40,680 nt of DNA, taken from positions 1-40,680 of IMG/VR virus record IMGVR_UViG_3300022934_004133; one strand, given 5' to 3'. Both the position numbers and the translations under genes were made by a program. This stretch comes from a virus. The notes under the pieces are model-generated. The model worked only from the letters and a program-made list of their open reading frames with translations, had not been told where the DNA came from and did not search any database. Below are positions 9,043-17,960 of this stretch, piece by piece. Within the stretch, counting starts at the first letter, position 1. Every line of letters starts with the position of its first letter.

Positions 9043-11207
9043 GTTATAAACTAAATTTAACAGACGGATCTTTACTGCTAGAATTAATAGATGGTAAAAT
9101 TGATAACACATCAACAGATTTAACATTTATAGGTAAGAATTATCAAGGCTTTGGCGAAGTATTAAATGAAAACTTTATTGCTCTGCTAGAAAATTTTAAT
9201 AATACTGTTGCGCCTACAGCACCAATACAAGGGCAATTATGGTATGATAGGACAACAGGTAGATTAAAAATTTACGATGGCTCTGTTTTTAGAAATACTG
9301 ATAATACAGAGTATGCTAGTAGCCAGCCAACCGAAAAATTAGCAGGCGATCTCTGGATAAACAGTCAAACAGAGCAATTGTATTTTTATAATGGATCTGA
9401 ATATGTTTTAGTAGGACCAAAGTTTACAAAAGTAGAAGGTCAAAACGGATTATTTGCAGACACTGTTATTTCAAAAGAAGATGGTCAAAATAAGGTTATA
9501 AACAAATTATTTGTAAACGGTGCTCTTGTAGCTATTATTTCTAAGGATGAATTTACACCTATTCCAAGTATCACAGGATTTACAGGGTTATCAGTTGGGT
9601 ATAACATAAGTCAACTTTATCCAAATTTTTATTGGAACGGCACAGCATCAACAGCTTTGAACATTCAGGATGCTGACGGAAATATATTTGATACTAATAG
9701 TTTTTTGAAAACTAGTCCTATAGGATTCAGTCAAACAACTGACGGATTATTACACATAAACAATGATAACGGATTGATTATAGGCACAGGACTAGAATTT
9801 AGACAAAGAGTAAATGCTTCTACGATTATACAAGAGCTTACAGGATTAAATTTAAATTACAAACTTGATTTCCGAGATGGCAATGGAGTTGTAAACGGTA
9901 TTTTCATTGATAATTCAGCAGATGATAAAAAATTAATGGGAATCTTTACAGATGGGCCACAGGACTTGTCTCCAACAACAGGCGATGCAAATGTTGTAGA
10001 TATTGATGCAGATGTTAGAATACGAGGAGACTTAAGAATACAAGGTGATCAGCTTTACGTTGATACTACTGTGTTACGTGTAGAGGATTATCAGATTGAG
10101 CTAGGAGTTAGCGAGGATAGCACTATTCAAGACGATTCTGCAATTGACGAAGCAGGTATTGTAGTAAAAAGTTCAGATGGCGATAAAGATTGGGTATGGA
10201 TTAACGCTAGCACAAGTTGGACATCAAGTGAGCACGTTGATTTAAAAACAGCAGATAAAGTTTATAAAATTGCCGGCACAGAAATACTCTCTCAAACTGC
10301 ACTAGGTGCAACAGTCACCAGCGCACCCGGAATAACACAATTAGGCACGTTAACAGAATTACAAGTTGATCAGCTTAATTTCAACGATGATACAATTACA
10401 GCAAGTAATGATTTGAATATTAATGTGCCGGGTAATATTGTTATTAGCCCAGACAAAGTTATTACTGGAGTTTCTGCTCCTTCTCAAGATAATCAGGCAG
10501 CAAACAAGGCTTATGTAGATGATCAAATAGCAACACTACCAGTTTTACTTTCGGTTGACGTTACAGATTTAGGCGTGTCTTACGAAGTAGAATCCGTTGG
10601 AAGTTCAGATACTACATTGATAAACAATGTTGTTACCATGCTAGAACAAATGGCACCTCCAGGAGATTATTTGGAAGGAACAATAGCAAGAATATTAGCA
10701 ACACGTTATCAATATACTGCTTACTCGGTGGACCTAGTTGGAACAGTAGGAGCCACAAAAACTATGACAGCAGCTACTCAGGCTAATCCTGTTGTAGTAA
10801 CAACCAGTGCTACACACGGATACAACGATGGAGATGAAATAATAATACTTAATGTTGTGGGCATGACAGCTTTGAATAATAATAGATATTACGTAAGAGT
10901 GGTTGATCCTACAAATATTGAACTATATTTAGATTCTACATTATCTACATCTTTAGACGGAACTGCTTTTGCAGCTTATGTTTCAGATGGTGAAATAGCA
11001 CCAGCAAGTCCGGTATTTGAAGTAACAACAGAACCGTTTGATGCAGGCGGAACACTCAATAAGAATGCGGTGACAAGTGCAGGGCATATTGCTGAAACAG
11101 AAGTTGAAGTTACTCCAACGGTTAGTAGATTGCTTATATACTTTGAAGAAGAAGGTTCGCAATGGGTGCATAAACCATTACTATCACGGAACGATATACT
11201 TGCCTGA
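9039..11207 (+). CDS. Tail fibre protein, second paralogue
   Basis: A 722-residue fibre with the same N-terminal anchor as its neighbours (NFNNT, QGQLWYD, GDLWINSQTEQLYFY). A middle region around residues 290-480 contains DVRIRGDLRIQGDQLYVDTT, then an attachment-like helix with APSQDNQAANKAYVDDQI, which is common in marine phage fibres as a linker before the tip. Residues about 580-650 carry an FCCH-like domain (ATHGYNDGDE, NVVGMTALNN, IELYLDSTL) very like one in the giant protein at nt 4885-5100. It lacks the collar domain of the gene before it, so its tip and probable receptor differ. Shine-Dalgarno GGAGAGG precedes an ATG overlapping the upstream stop by four bases. Confidence 0.8.
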   Translation: MSYKLNLTDGSLLLELIDGKIDNTSTDLTFIGKNYQGFGEVLNENFIALLENFNNTVAPTAPIQGQLWYDRTTGRLKIYDGSVFRNTDNTEYASSQPTEKLAGDLWINSQTEQLYFYNGSEYVLVGPKFTKVEGQNGLFADTVISKEDGQNKVINKLFVNGALVAIISKDEFTPIPSITGFTGLSVGYNISQLYPNFYWNGTASTALNIQDADGNIFDTNSFLKTSPIGFSQTTDGLLHINNDNGLIIGTGLEFRQRVNASTIIQELTGLNLNYKLDFRDGNGVVNGIFIDNSADDKKLMGIFTDGPQDLSPTTGDANVVDIDADVRIRGDLRIQGDQLYVDTTVLRVEDYQIELGVSEDSTIQDDSAIDEAGIVVKSSDGDKDWVWINASTSWTSSEHVDLKTADKVYKIAGTEILSQTALGATVTSAPGITQLGTLTELQVDQLNFNDDTITASNDLNINVPGNIVISPDKVITGVSAPSQDNQAANKAYVDDQIATLPVLLSVDVTDLGVSYEVESVGSSDTTLINNVVTMLEQMAPPGDYLEGTIARILATRYQYTAYSVDLVGTVGATKTMTAATQANPVVVTTSATHGYNDGDEIIILNVVGMTALNNNRYYVRVVDPTNIELYLDSTLSTSLDGTAFAAYVSDGEIAPASPVFEVTTEPFDAGGTLNKNAVTSAGHIAETEVEVTPTVSRLLIYFEEEGSQWVHKPLLSRNDILA

Positions 11208-11226
11208 TCGTATTATACATAAATGC

Positions 11227-11234
11227 GATAAATA
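11227..11234 (+). promoter_or_regulatory. T4-type late promoter GATAAATA
   Basis: GATAAATA in the 49-base gap between the second and third fibre genes. Predicted start near 11240, followed by Shine-Dalgarno GAGGAG at 11246-11251 and the ATG at 11257. Same octamer and geometry as the element at 6346. Confidence 0.65.
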
Positions 11235-11256
11235 ACATAAAGCACGAGGAGCAGAT

Positions 11257-12792
11257 ATGGCATATATAATTAATAGGTTCGGCGGTGCTCAACTTACCGC
11301 AGTTGAAGACGGCACTATTGATCAAACCACAGACCTTAAACTGGTAGGTAAAAACTACAGCGGTTATGGTGAAATACAAAACGAAAACTTTATTTTTCTA
11401 TTAGAAAATTTTAGTGGATCTACACCCCCTACCAAAGCATTAGATGGACAGGTTTGGTATGATGCTGGCACTACAAAATTAAAGTTTTGGACAGGAACAG
11501 CATGGAAGAATGCTGGCGGTGCAGAAGTTGCTCCTACAGAACCGCCAGGGCTAGACGAAGGCGATTTATGGTGGAACACACAAACCAACCAATTATACGG
11601 AAAAACTGAAGAAAATGAATTTGTTTTGATTGGTCCGCAAGCAGCTGGCGATGGAACTACACAACTAATTTCTGCACTTGTGCTTGATAATGCAGATGTA
11701 AGCCATGCTTGTATTATAGCGGTTGTAAATGACGAACCTGTATATATTATTGCAGACGATCATTTTACACCTGCCGCAGACGGTTCTCAACCGGTTGATA
11801 TTCAGCCTTATGCAATCTTGACAAACTTTCCTTATGTGTCAAAAGGTCTTACCCTTATAAAAACACCCGGAGATCAAGCAGCATTAGGAACTGGAAATGC
11901 TGGTATTACGCAAACAGATAGTGATGCTGAAGATACTTGGTTTTGGGGAACAGCAACCAACTCTAAATTATTTGACGGCCAGCCTATAGGCAATTTTGTT
12001 ACTACAGGTGGACTATACTACGATTTTCCTATTGACAACGGAATAAGAATTGGAGACAATTTACCGTTAAGAATTTATATTGAAAATTCTAATAAAGGTG
12101 TAATAGAAAACACACAAGGCGACGAAATACGCTTCAAAGCTACAAGTGCTTCAACTAATGAAAGCATTGCTAAAATAATGCATAACGATACGAATGGCAG
12201 CGGTTTCTTTCCAATGGCAGACGATACATATGCATTAGGATCAACAACATTAAAATGGAACAATGTTCATTCAACAACATTTACAGGACAAGCAACCGCT
12301 GCTGATACAATAGCAGTGCCAGGGTTAGGCAATCGTGCCGCAACTACTCCGCAATCAACCACTGCTTATAGTGTTGTAGTAAGAGATGCAAATGGCGATG
12401 TTTGGGGACGCAAATTCCAAGGAACAGCAACCAGCGCACAATATGCCGACTTGGCTGAAAAATATACTACAGATAAAGAATATCCCGTTGGCACAGCAAT
12501 GTGCGTTGGCGGCGATGCTGAAACTACAGCATGTGGTTCTAGCTGTTTAGCTATAGGTGTCATATCAGACGCTCCTGCATACTTAATGAACAGTGAATGT
12601 GACGGACAAGCAATTGGATTAAAAGGGCGTGTTCCTGTAAGAGTAAAAGGTGCAGTCCAAAAAGGCCAAGCAGTATATGCATGGCAAGATGGTATATGTA
12701 GCACAGTGGCAACTACGGCCTTAGTTGGAGTAGCACTAGAATCAAGCGATGAAGAATCTGAAAAATTAATCGAGTGTGTTTTAAAAGTGTAA
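11257..12792 (+). CDS. Tail fibre protein, third paralogue, with distinct C-terminal domain
   Basis: A 511-residue fibre sharing the ~140-residue N-terminal anchor (QVWYDAG, EGDLWWNTQTNQLYG). The middle (about 280-370) has a short beta-rich shaft with TYALGSTTLKWNNVHSTTF. The C-terminal ~130 residues start with YADLAEKYTTDKEYPVGTAM, a motif seen at the end of many marine phage fibres, and contain several cysteines (around residues 410-450 and near the end) that are unusual in a fibre. The tip resembles a small beta-barrel with GRVPVRVKG and VGVALESS. It has no collar domain. Preceded by its own late promoter and a GAGGAG Shine-Dalgarno, so it can be transcribed separately from the two upstream fibres. 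Confidence 0.8.
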   Translation: MAYIINRFGGAQLTAVEDGTIDQTTDLKLVGKNYSGYGEIQNENFIFLLENFSGSTPPTKALDGQVWYDAGTTKLKFWTGTAWKNAGGAEVAPTEPPGLDEGDLWWNTQTNQLYGKTEENEFVLIGPQAAGDGTTQLISALVLDNADVSHACIIAVVNDEPVYIIADDHFTPAADGSQPVDIQPYAILTNFPYVSKGLTLIKTPGDQAALGTGNAGITQTDSDAEDTWFWGTATNSKLFDGQPIGNFVTTGGLYYDFPIDNGIRIGDNLPLRIYIENSNKGVIENTQGDEIRFKATSASTNESIAKIMHNDTNGSGFFPMADDTYALGSTTLKWNNVHSTTFTGQATAADTIAVPGLGNRAATTPQSTTAYSVVVRDANGDVWGRKFQGTATSAQYADLAEKYTTDKEYPVGTAMCVGGDAETTACGSSCLAIGVISDAPAYLMNSECDGQAIGLKGRVPVRVKGAVQKGQAVYAWQDGICSTVATTALVGVALESSDEESEKLIECVLKV

Positions 12793-12811
12793 ATATAAAA
12801 AAGGATAAATC

Positions 12812-14239
12812 ATGGCAGTAGGCGATATAATTTCGGCAGCACGTTACAATGTCTTACAAGGAAGAATACAGGCTATAATGGCAACGCCATCGTCTAGTGG
12901 TGCGTTAGGTTATAACCAAGGAGTGTTTGGCACTTTTGCAAGTAGTCAAGTTGCTCAACAAGAAGTTGTAACAACTACACATATGAACAACCTATATACA
13001 GATGTTACTAATGCTCGATATCATCAAATAGGTAATGCGTTTGATCCTGGAGCAGCTGGACTATTCCAAGTCACAGATCAAGATCAAATCACAGATGCAC
13101 TGCATACTGCATATGAAACTGTTTTACTAGATGTAGAAGCAGACAAATATTTATTATCCACAACATTTGCAGAAACAAAAGTAGCAGGAGTGAACAGTGT
13201 TAGGCCGGTATCAGAAGCATGGGGCGGTGCGGCAACTCCTCAAACAATTACGCACGAATTTACAGTAGACTTTCAAAATGCAAATCATAGAAAAGCATTT
13301 TTCAACGCTGGCGGAGAAATACGTTTAGATTTTTCCATGCAAGATTTGCCAGCAGGCGGAACAGCAAACTTTGCAAAAAGTCAAGATTGGAAAAATTTAT
13401 TAGAAGATATAGGTTTGGTAAAATTCAAATATAACCAAACTGTAAGTAGTGCCTACGAAGCAAATCCAGGAGACAGTCAAGCTGGGACAGGAAGCGCAAT
13501 TGGAAACTATGAACTTACTGGCAGCTATCAAACTGTGTTTAACAAAACAGGCGGCGGCGCTCCTGTATATTCTAACAATTATATGAACATAAAGGCAAAA
13601 GAAAATAACAGCCAATCTATTAGTTTTAGAATTGATTTACAAGACGATGCAAACGTAGGGGCAGACGAAGTAGTAGAAGGCACAATAACAAGTGTTGTTA
13701 TTCAGCACAGAGCTATAGGAGTTCATGTTGACGTGCCTACTGCTGCTTATACAAACAATCAAACTTTCGATCAAGCAACAGCGCCAATACCTACTACTTC
13801 GGCAGCAACTTGTATTGGCGTATGTGATGAAAGTAGCAGTCAGACTGATGCTGGTATGGCAAGTAAGTGGACTAACTTTAGAAGTGCATGGCCAAACAGA
13901 CCTTTCTATTTGTTAGCACCAGGTGGTGCAAGTGTAGGCGATTTAAGAGTTCCTAGTGCCTTTACTAGTGATTCTATAGCAACAGGTCCTGTAACAGTTA
14001 GTAGAGATAACGGTGATGCTGGTTCTGCAAGTGATTGGTTTGCAATTTGTGGATTAAACAGTTTATCTCCAGGATCTACAGTAGCATATAGTATTGATAA
14101 CTCCGGAAGCATGAAAACTAGCACAGTGTCGGCAAGTATAGCACTCTTGCAAAGTTTATGTGCGCAAAATCAAATAAACTTAGTTGAAGTTGCAATGCGC
14201 AGCGAGGATTGGATTTCTCCATTTGACAGAACCATATAA
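12812..14239 (+). CDS. Tail structural protein with C-terminal vWA-like MIDAS fragment
   Basis: A 475-residue protein. N-terminal ~70 residues (IISAARYNVLQGRI, then THMNNLYTDV) and the middle FTVDFQNANHRKAFFNAGG block are shared with the next gene, so the two are paralogues. The last ~55 residues are absent from the paralogue and contain YSIDNSGSM, a DxSxS pattern (D429, S431, S433) like the metal-ion-dependent adhesion site of von Willebrand A domains, followed by one helix and one strand. That is far shorter than a full vWA domain (about 180 residues), so it may be a fragment or a chance match. Shine-Dalgarno AAGGAT precedes the ATG by seven bases. A fibre or adhesin role is likely from context. 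Confidence 0.7.
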   Translation: MAVGDIISAARYNVLQGRIQAIMATPSSSGALGYNQGVFGTFASSQVAQQEVVTTTHMNNLYTDVTNARYHQIGNAFDPGAAGLFQVTDQDQITDALHTAYETVLLDVEADKYLLSTTFAETKVAGVNSVRPVSEAWGGAATPQTITHEFTVDFQNANHRKAFFNAGGEIRLDFSMQDLPAGGTANFAKSQDWKNLLEDIGLVKFKYNQTVSSAYEANPGDSQAGTGSAIGNYELTGSYQTVFNKTGGGAPVYSNNYMNIKAKENNSQSISFRIDLQDDANVGADEVVEGTITSVVIQHRAIGVHVDVPTAAYTNNQTFDQATAPIPTTSAATCIGVCDESSSQTDAGMASKWTNFRSAWPNRPFYLLAPGGASVGDLRVPSAFTSDSIATGPVTVSRDNGDAGSASDWFAICGLNSLSPGSTVAYSIDNSGSMKTSTVSASIALLQSLCAQNQINLVEVAMRSEDWISPFDRTI

Positions 14240-14251
14240 CTTTGTTATAAT
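14223..14251 (+). promoter_or_regulatory. Sigma70-type promoter, perfect consensus
   Basis: TTGACA at 14223-14228, a 17-base spacer, and TATAAT at 14246-14251. It starts inside the end of the upstream coding region. Predicted start near 14258, then GAGGAAA and the ATG at 14270. A host-type (early) promoter in front of a tail gene is noteworthy because the other fibre promoters here are of the late type. Confidence 0.7.
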
Positions 14252-14269
14252 ATACAGTGAGGAAATTTA

Positions 14270-15319
14270 ATGGCCCAAGGCGATCCAATTACAGCAATAG
14301 AACATAACAACCTTAGGGGCGTTATTCTACCTGTTGTAAATAAATATGGCAGAACTCCGACGAGTGCAGATGTTGTAGGCGGATCTACTCCTGGAGTAAG
14401 TGATACCGTTACCGAGCAACAATATATAGACCTATTTAAAGATGCTCAGGCATGCTATGTTCATCAAACTAATTCAGTTTCGACAGATGCTCTTATTACT
14501 CAATTTGCTGAGGGCACACTTATTGAATATAGTGATATTACCGATTTGAATTTAATAGCATCAGATATAAGTGCCTTTAGTCCAAATGTATCGCAAGACT
14601 TTCCCACAGCAAGTTTTTCGCAAGCAACACTGTTAACAAATTTAGGTGTATCTACTGCTAGCACAAGAGATGGGTCTACTAACCCCTGGAGCACTAGAAT
14701 ACGACATCGTGTAACAGTAAATTTTGCATCATCAACTGCTTTTAATGCTTTTTTTAATGCAGGCGGTATGTTAAAATGGAGCGGAAGTCTTACAGGTGGC
14801 ACTAGTGGAACTGTAACTTCAAAAGATGGCGATTGGGCAAGAATTTTAAATCTAGCAGGAGAAATACAAATAGGTGCTGATTTTACATCATCGCCTTTAA
14901 CTTTTAGAACAATTAGTGCAAATAGCAATGGAACAGGTAGTAATGTTGCAATTACAAGCCTTAGCACAAACACAGCACAAGATGCCGGAACACTTATCTA
15001 TACTATATCTGGTGGATATGTAAGTGGTGGCGGCCAGAATATTTACGTGAACAATGAATTTGAAATAGGATTAGCAGTTAATAATGCTTCAAATCCAACT
15101 GCATTAACAATAGAAGCAAGATTCAACGACGACGATACAGGAACCGGATTCCAAATTGAACCTGGTGAAGCAGGCGCACCAGTTGATGAAAGTGTCACTG
15201 GATTATTAACCAGCACTTTTTATACATTTACGCCAGACAGTGAATTTACTATTAGTGCAACCACTTATCCTGCTATCCAGCAAACAGCTCCTGTAGGAAC
15301 TGTAAACAGTAATCTTTAA
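14270..15319 (+). CDS. Tail structural protein, paralogue of the preceding gene
   Basis: A 349-residue protein related to the gene before it: both open with a short helix-rich segment (ITAIEHNNLRGVILPVVNKYG here) and share the HRVTVNF-x-FNAFFNAGGMLKW block at about residues 143-170, probably a beta-sandwich. It ends with beta strands (TFTPDSEFTISATTYPAIQ) and lacks the vWA-like tail of its paralogue. No enzyme motif is visible. Shine-Dalgarno GAGGAAA lies six to eight bases before ATG. It is the last gene of the structural block; the following 65 bases carry only the promoter of the accessory operon. Role as a virion protein is inferred from paralogy and context. Confidence 0.7.
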   Translation: MAQGDPITAIEHNNLRGVILPVVNKYGRTPTSADVVGGSTPGVSDTVTEQQYIDLFKDAQACYVHQTNSVSTDALITQFAEGTLIEYSDITDLNLIASDISAFSPNVSQDFPTASFSQATLLTNLGVSTASTRDGSTNPWSTRIRHRVTVNFASSTAFNAFFNAGGMLKWSGSLTGGTSGTVTSKDGDWARILNLAGEIQIGADFTSSPLTFRTISANSNGTGSNVAITSLSTNTAQDAGTLIYTISGGYVSGGGQNIYVNNEFEIGLAVNNASNPTALTIEARFNDDDTGTGFQIEPGEAGAPVDESVTGLLTSTFYTFTPDSEFTISATTYPAIQQTAPVGTVNSNL

Positions 15320-15330
15320 TCAGAACACTG

Positions 15331-15359
15331 TTGACAAAACAAATTTCTAAATATATAAT
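15331..15359 (+). promoter_or_regulatory. Sigma70-type promoter, perfect consensus, start of accessory operon
   Basis: TTGACA at 15331-15336, 17-base spacer, TATAAT at 15354-15359, in the gap between the tail block and the first accessory gene. A strong Shine-Dalgarno (GGAGG, 15376-15380) and ATG at 15385 follow. This looks like an early promoter for the run of overlapping genes from 15385 to 20250. Confidence 0.75.
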
Positions 15360-15384
15360 ACTAGTATAATTCTCTGGAGGTTTT

Positions 15385-15732
15385 ATGGACGAGCGGCTAG
15401 AAAAAGCATTAGATATTAGTAACTATATGGTTACACTAAACAATCAAAAACGTTTGTTAAGCGAACAATACCATGAAAACTTAATCTATTATTATAACGG
15501 CGGGCAATTTTCTGTTTCGCAGCAATTGATTAGTTTTTGTCAAACACTTGTAAATTTAGAACAAGATCAAACTGTGCTAATTGACGACAACGGAATTCCT
15601 ATTGAAATAGAAAGTTTAAAACCGTTTGTTGAAAATTTAGTTACAACTTACTTTGAAGCAGCAAATAGATATTTGTTAGAATATACCAAATTAAAAAATC
15701 AAAGATCAGTCGAGAGTATTATGGATCTATGA
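15385..15732 (+). CDS. Small conserved-looking protein, function unknown
   Basis: A 115-residue, mostly helical, acidic protein that I do not recognise. It has an N-terminal helix (ERLEKALDISNYMVTLNNQK), a central YYYNGGQFSVSQQLISFCQ segment, a short acidic turn (IDDNGIPIEI) and a long C-terminal helix. There is no signal peptide or membrane segment. It has the best ribosome binding site in the region (CTGGAGG, four to six bases before ATG) directly behind a consensus promoter, so it is probably the most strongly made product of this operon. Its stop overlaps the next start as ATGA. The size and helical pattern would suit a small regulator, chaperone or fibre assembly factor, but nothing in the sequence decides this. 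Confidence 0.65.
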   Translation: MDERLEKALDISNYMVTLNNQKRLLSEQYHENLIYYYNGGQFSVSQQLISFCQTLVNLEQDQTVLIDDNGIPIEIESLKPFVENLVTTYFEAANRYLLEYTKLKNQRSVESIMDL

Positions 15733-16559
15733 GCAAAGGCGTATTACTGTTTGCATTCAATAATGATAGTCTAAATTATTTAAATCAAGCTAGGCATGCT
15801 GCAGAGCGTATTAGCAAATTTATGGATTTGCCAACCAGTATTGTAACCGATGAAAAAGTAAACATAGAACAATATCCTCATTTTGACAAAATTATTGAAG
15901 TAAAAAATGCAGCTATAAACAATACAAGAAAATATAATGATGGATCGTTATATAGTAAATCTTTAAATTTTCGTAATTTTGGTAGAGAGCATAGTTACCG
16001 TTTGTCTCCATATAAAGAAACTATTGTTATGGATACAGATTTTGTAATTTGCAATAACAAACTTAATAATTGTTTTTTGCAGCAAAATGATTTTTTACTT
16101 TACAAAAATTCTAGTCATGTTGGACATAGAAAAAATATTTACGAATTTGAACATATTAGCGATACTAGCATTGATTTTTATTGGGCAACTGTTTTTTTCT
16201 TTAGAAAAACAAAGCTGAATGAGATATTTTTTAATTTAGTTAGCCATATAAGAGAAAATTACATACACTACAGAAATGTATATCAATTTAAAAACACCAT
16301 GTATAGAAATGATTTTGCATTTAGTATAGCTATTCATATCATGAACGGATTTCAAAAAGGAAATTTCGCAGCAGAACTTCCCGGAAAAAACTTTTTCAGT
16401 TTAGACAAAGACATTCTTACACGTATTACAAATGATATAGTGTATATGTTAGTAGAAAAAGAAAACAGCTTAGGCGAGTATACACCAGTAAAACTTAGTG
16501 GAAGTAATATACATATTATGAACAAATTTAGCTTGGAGCGTGTAATTAATGGCAACTAA
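15729..16559 (+). CDS. GT-A-type glycosyltransferase-like protein, copy 1
   Basis: A 276-residue protein. The N-terminal fold fits a GT-A nucleotide-sugar domain: a first strand (GVLLFAFNN), a helix, a second strand (TSIVTD) and then IVMDTDFVI with the DxD-like D102-T-D104 expected to bind metal and sugar nucleotide. The second half is rich in Phe/Tyr/Asn and less clear, with a probable acceptor-side region (FYWATVFFFRK, residues ~150-165). It closely parallels the next gene in strand order and in the DTD motif, so the two are probably paralogues that diverged strongly. Start overlaps the upstream stop (ATGA) and its end overlaps the next gene by 11 bases. The sugar and acceptor are unknown. 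Confidence 0.7.
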   Translation: MSKGVLLFAFNNDSLNYLNQARHAAERISKFMDLPTSIVTDEKVNIEQYPHFDKIIEVKNAAINNTRKYNDGSLYSKSLNFRNFGREHSYRLSPYKETIVMDTDFVICNNKLNNCFLQQNDFLLYKNSSHVGHRKNIYEFEHISDTSIDFYWATVFFFRKTKLNEIFFNLVSHIRENYIHYRNVYQFKNTMYRNDFAFSIAIHIMNGFQKGNFAAELPGKNFFSLDKDILTRITNDIVYMLVEKENSLGEYTPVKLSGSNIHIMNKFSLERVINGN

Positions 16560-17397
16560 AAATTTTACAATGCTAGCACAAAACAATGCTAATAATTATG
16601 TTTTACAGGCGTGCCTTTCTGCAATGAGTATACATGCCTCTAACAAAGATGTTAGTATATGTTTAATAACAAATGATCCAGTCCCGTCTAAATATAAAAA
16701 ATTATTTGATCATATAGTTGAAATACCTTGGGGAGATCATGCAGAGCACGAGGATTGGAAAATAAGCAATCGTTGGAAAATATATCATGCAATACCTTAT
16801 GACGAAACTGTTGTAATTGATACAGATATGCTTGTGTTACAAGATATATCCAGCTGGTTTGATTTTTTGCAAAACTATGATTTATTTTACACTAGTAAGG
16901 TTTATTCATACAGAGGTGAGCTTGTCGACGATACAGTGTATAGACAAGCGTTTAATAAATTCAATTTACCAAACTTATATTCGGGATTTCATTATTTCAA
17001 AAAAAGCAACTTAGCACATGAATTTTATACATGGCTTGAAATGATAACAAATAATTGGCAGCAATTTTATAAAGCTCATGCCGGCGGTAAAATTTATCAA
17101 AAAGTTTGTAGTATGGATGTAAGTGCTGCTATTGCAGCAAAAATAATGAATATAGAAAACAAAATTACAAATTCTAATGTAAAATATCCTAGTTTTACAC
17201 ATATGAAACCTCGTATACAAAATTGGAAAACATATGTTTCTGATAGATGGCAAGATAGAGTTGAACCATATTTAAGTGACGATCTTACAATCAAGATTGG
17301 TAACTATACACAAACTGGCATTCTACACTACACTGAAAAAGATTTTGTAAGTGAGGAAATTATTCAAGCCTATGAAAAGCATTTAGGAATAAGTTGA
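16549..17397 (+). CDS. GT-A-type glycosyltransferase-like protein, copy 2
   Basis: A 282-residue protein with a clear GT-A layout: first strand and helix (NFTMLAQNNANNYVLQA), a second strand with VSICLITND (residues 35-43), a WGDHAEHEDWKISNRWKIY segment, then TVVIDTDMLVL with D91-T-D93 as the metal-binding DxD. A SGFHYFKKS segment (about residues 145-155) resembles the NSGvmlf acceptor-site motif of GT8-like enzymes. No transmembrane helix is seen, so it is probably cytosolic. It overlaps both neighbours and must be translated with them. Likely adds a sugar to a phage or host glycan; the donor cannot be told. Confidence 0.75.
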   Translation: MATKNFTMLAQNNANNYVLQACLSAMSIHASNKDVSICLITNDPVPSKYKKLFDHIVEIPWGDHAEHEDWKISNRWKIYHAIPYDETVVIDTDMLVLQDISSWFDFLQNYDLFYTSKVYSYRGELVDDTVYRQAFNKFNLPNLYSGFHYFKKSNLAHEFYTWLEMITNNWQQFYKAHAGGKIYQKVCSMDVSAAIAAKIMNIENKITNSNVKYPSFTHMKPRIQNWKTYVSDRWQDRVEPYLSDDLTIKIGNYTQTGILHYTEKDFVSEEIIQAYEKHLGIS

Positions 17398-17960
17398 TGG
17401 AAACAGTAAGCATTGTGACTAAAAGATTTATAGTATACGATAACAACGGAACTATTTTATCAATACAGAATTCCGAAGATAAAAATAATAACAATCTGGT
17501 AGTAGATTTAAAAGAAGTCACTAAGTTCTTAGATGGGTCAGATAGCTTTACAAAATACAGAGTTGAATATGATTTTATAGAAAAAGTTTTTAGATTAGTT
17601 AGTATGAAGCAATATCAAGAAACCTTTATGCGCGAATCTTTTTTGTATAAAATTCCTACTATAGGAAATGAAAACCCGGATATAAAAGTAATTCAAGATA
17701 ATGTAAATTTATGTTGGAAATTAGAAATTGATCCAGAACTTCCTCTTGAATTACAAGGAAAATCTATTAACATTGATCCAAAAACACAATTCTATAGTGT
17801 AACAAAAAAGAATGATCCTAATGTTTTGTATACTATTCTAAATTTTGACGACTCTTTAGAAATACCGTTTGATTCTAATTTTCAATTTGACAACAAACAG
17901 GTAAGTGTTTATACTATGCGTAAGTTTAATCTATACAAACACGAGGTAATAAATGACTAA
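17397..17960 (+). CDS. Protein of unknown function in the glycosyltransferase operon
   Basis: A 187-residue protein that I do not recognise. The ATG at 17397 is preferred over the TTG at 17394 because AGGAAT lies about eight bases upstream and the ATG overlaps the previous stop by one base (TGATG). The protein is built of short beta strands with many Asp/Asn turns: RFIVYDNNGTILSIQ (10-25), FRLVSMKQYQETF, then LCWKLEIDPELPLELQGK (about 105-122) and a final strand-rich part. It is probably a soluble beta-sandwich. A consensus-like promoter lies inside its last 75 bases. Its place between glycosyltransferases suggests a partner or acceptor protein, but this is context only. Confidence 0.6.
   Translation: METVSIVTKRFIVYDNNGTILSIQNSEDKNNNNLVVDLKEVTKFLDGSDSFTKYRVEYDFIEKVFRLVSMKQYQETFMRESFLYKIPTIGNENPDIKVIQDNVNLCWKLEIDPELPLELQGKSINIDPKTQFYSVTKKNDPNVLYTILNFDDSLEIPFDSNFQFDNKQVSVYTMRKFNLYKHEVIND
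17887..17915 (+). promoter_or_regulatory. Intragenic sigma70-type promoter
   Basis: TTGACA at 17887-17892, exactly 17 bases, then TATACT at 17910-17915, inside the end of the preceding gene and about 38 bases before the ATG at 17953. It matches the other promoters here in spacing, and would let the genes at 17953 and 18877 be expressed apart from the upstream part of the operon. Confidence 0.55.

Noticed and set aside
14500-14973. 157-codon minus-strand frame
   Set aside because: Fully inside a well-supported tail gene on the other strand; no start signal or recognisable domain.
15304-15332. Inverted repeat AACAGT/ACTGTT as a terminator after the tail block
   Set aside because: Only six base pairs with a 16-base loop and no following T-run; it also touches the promoter.
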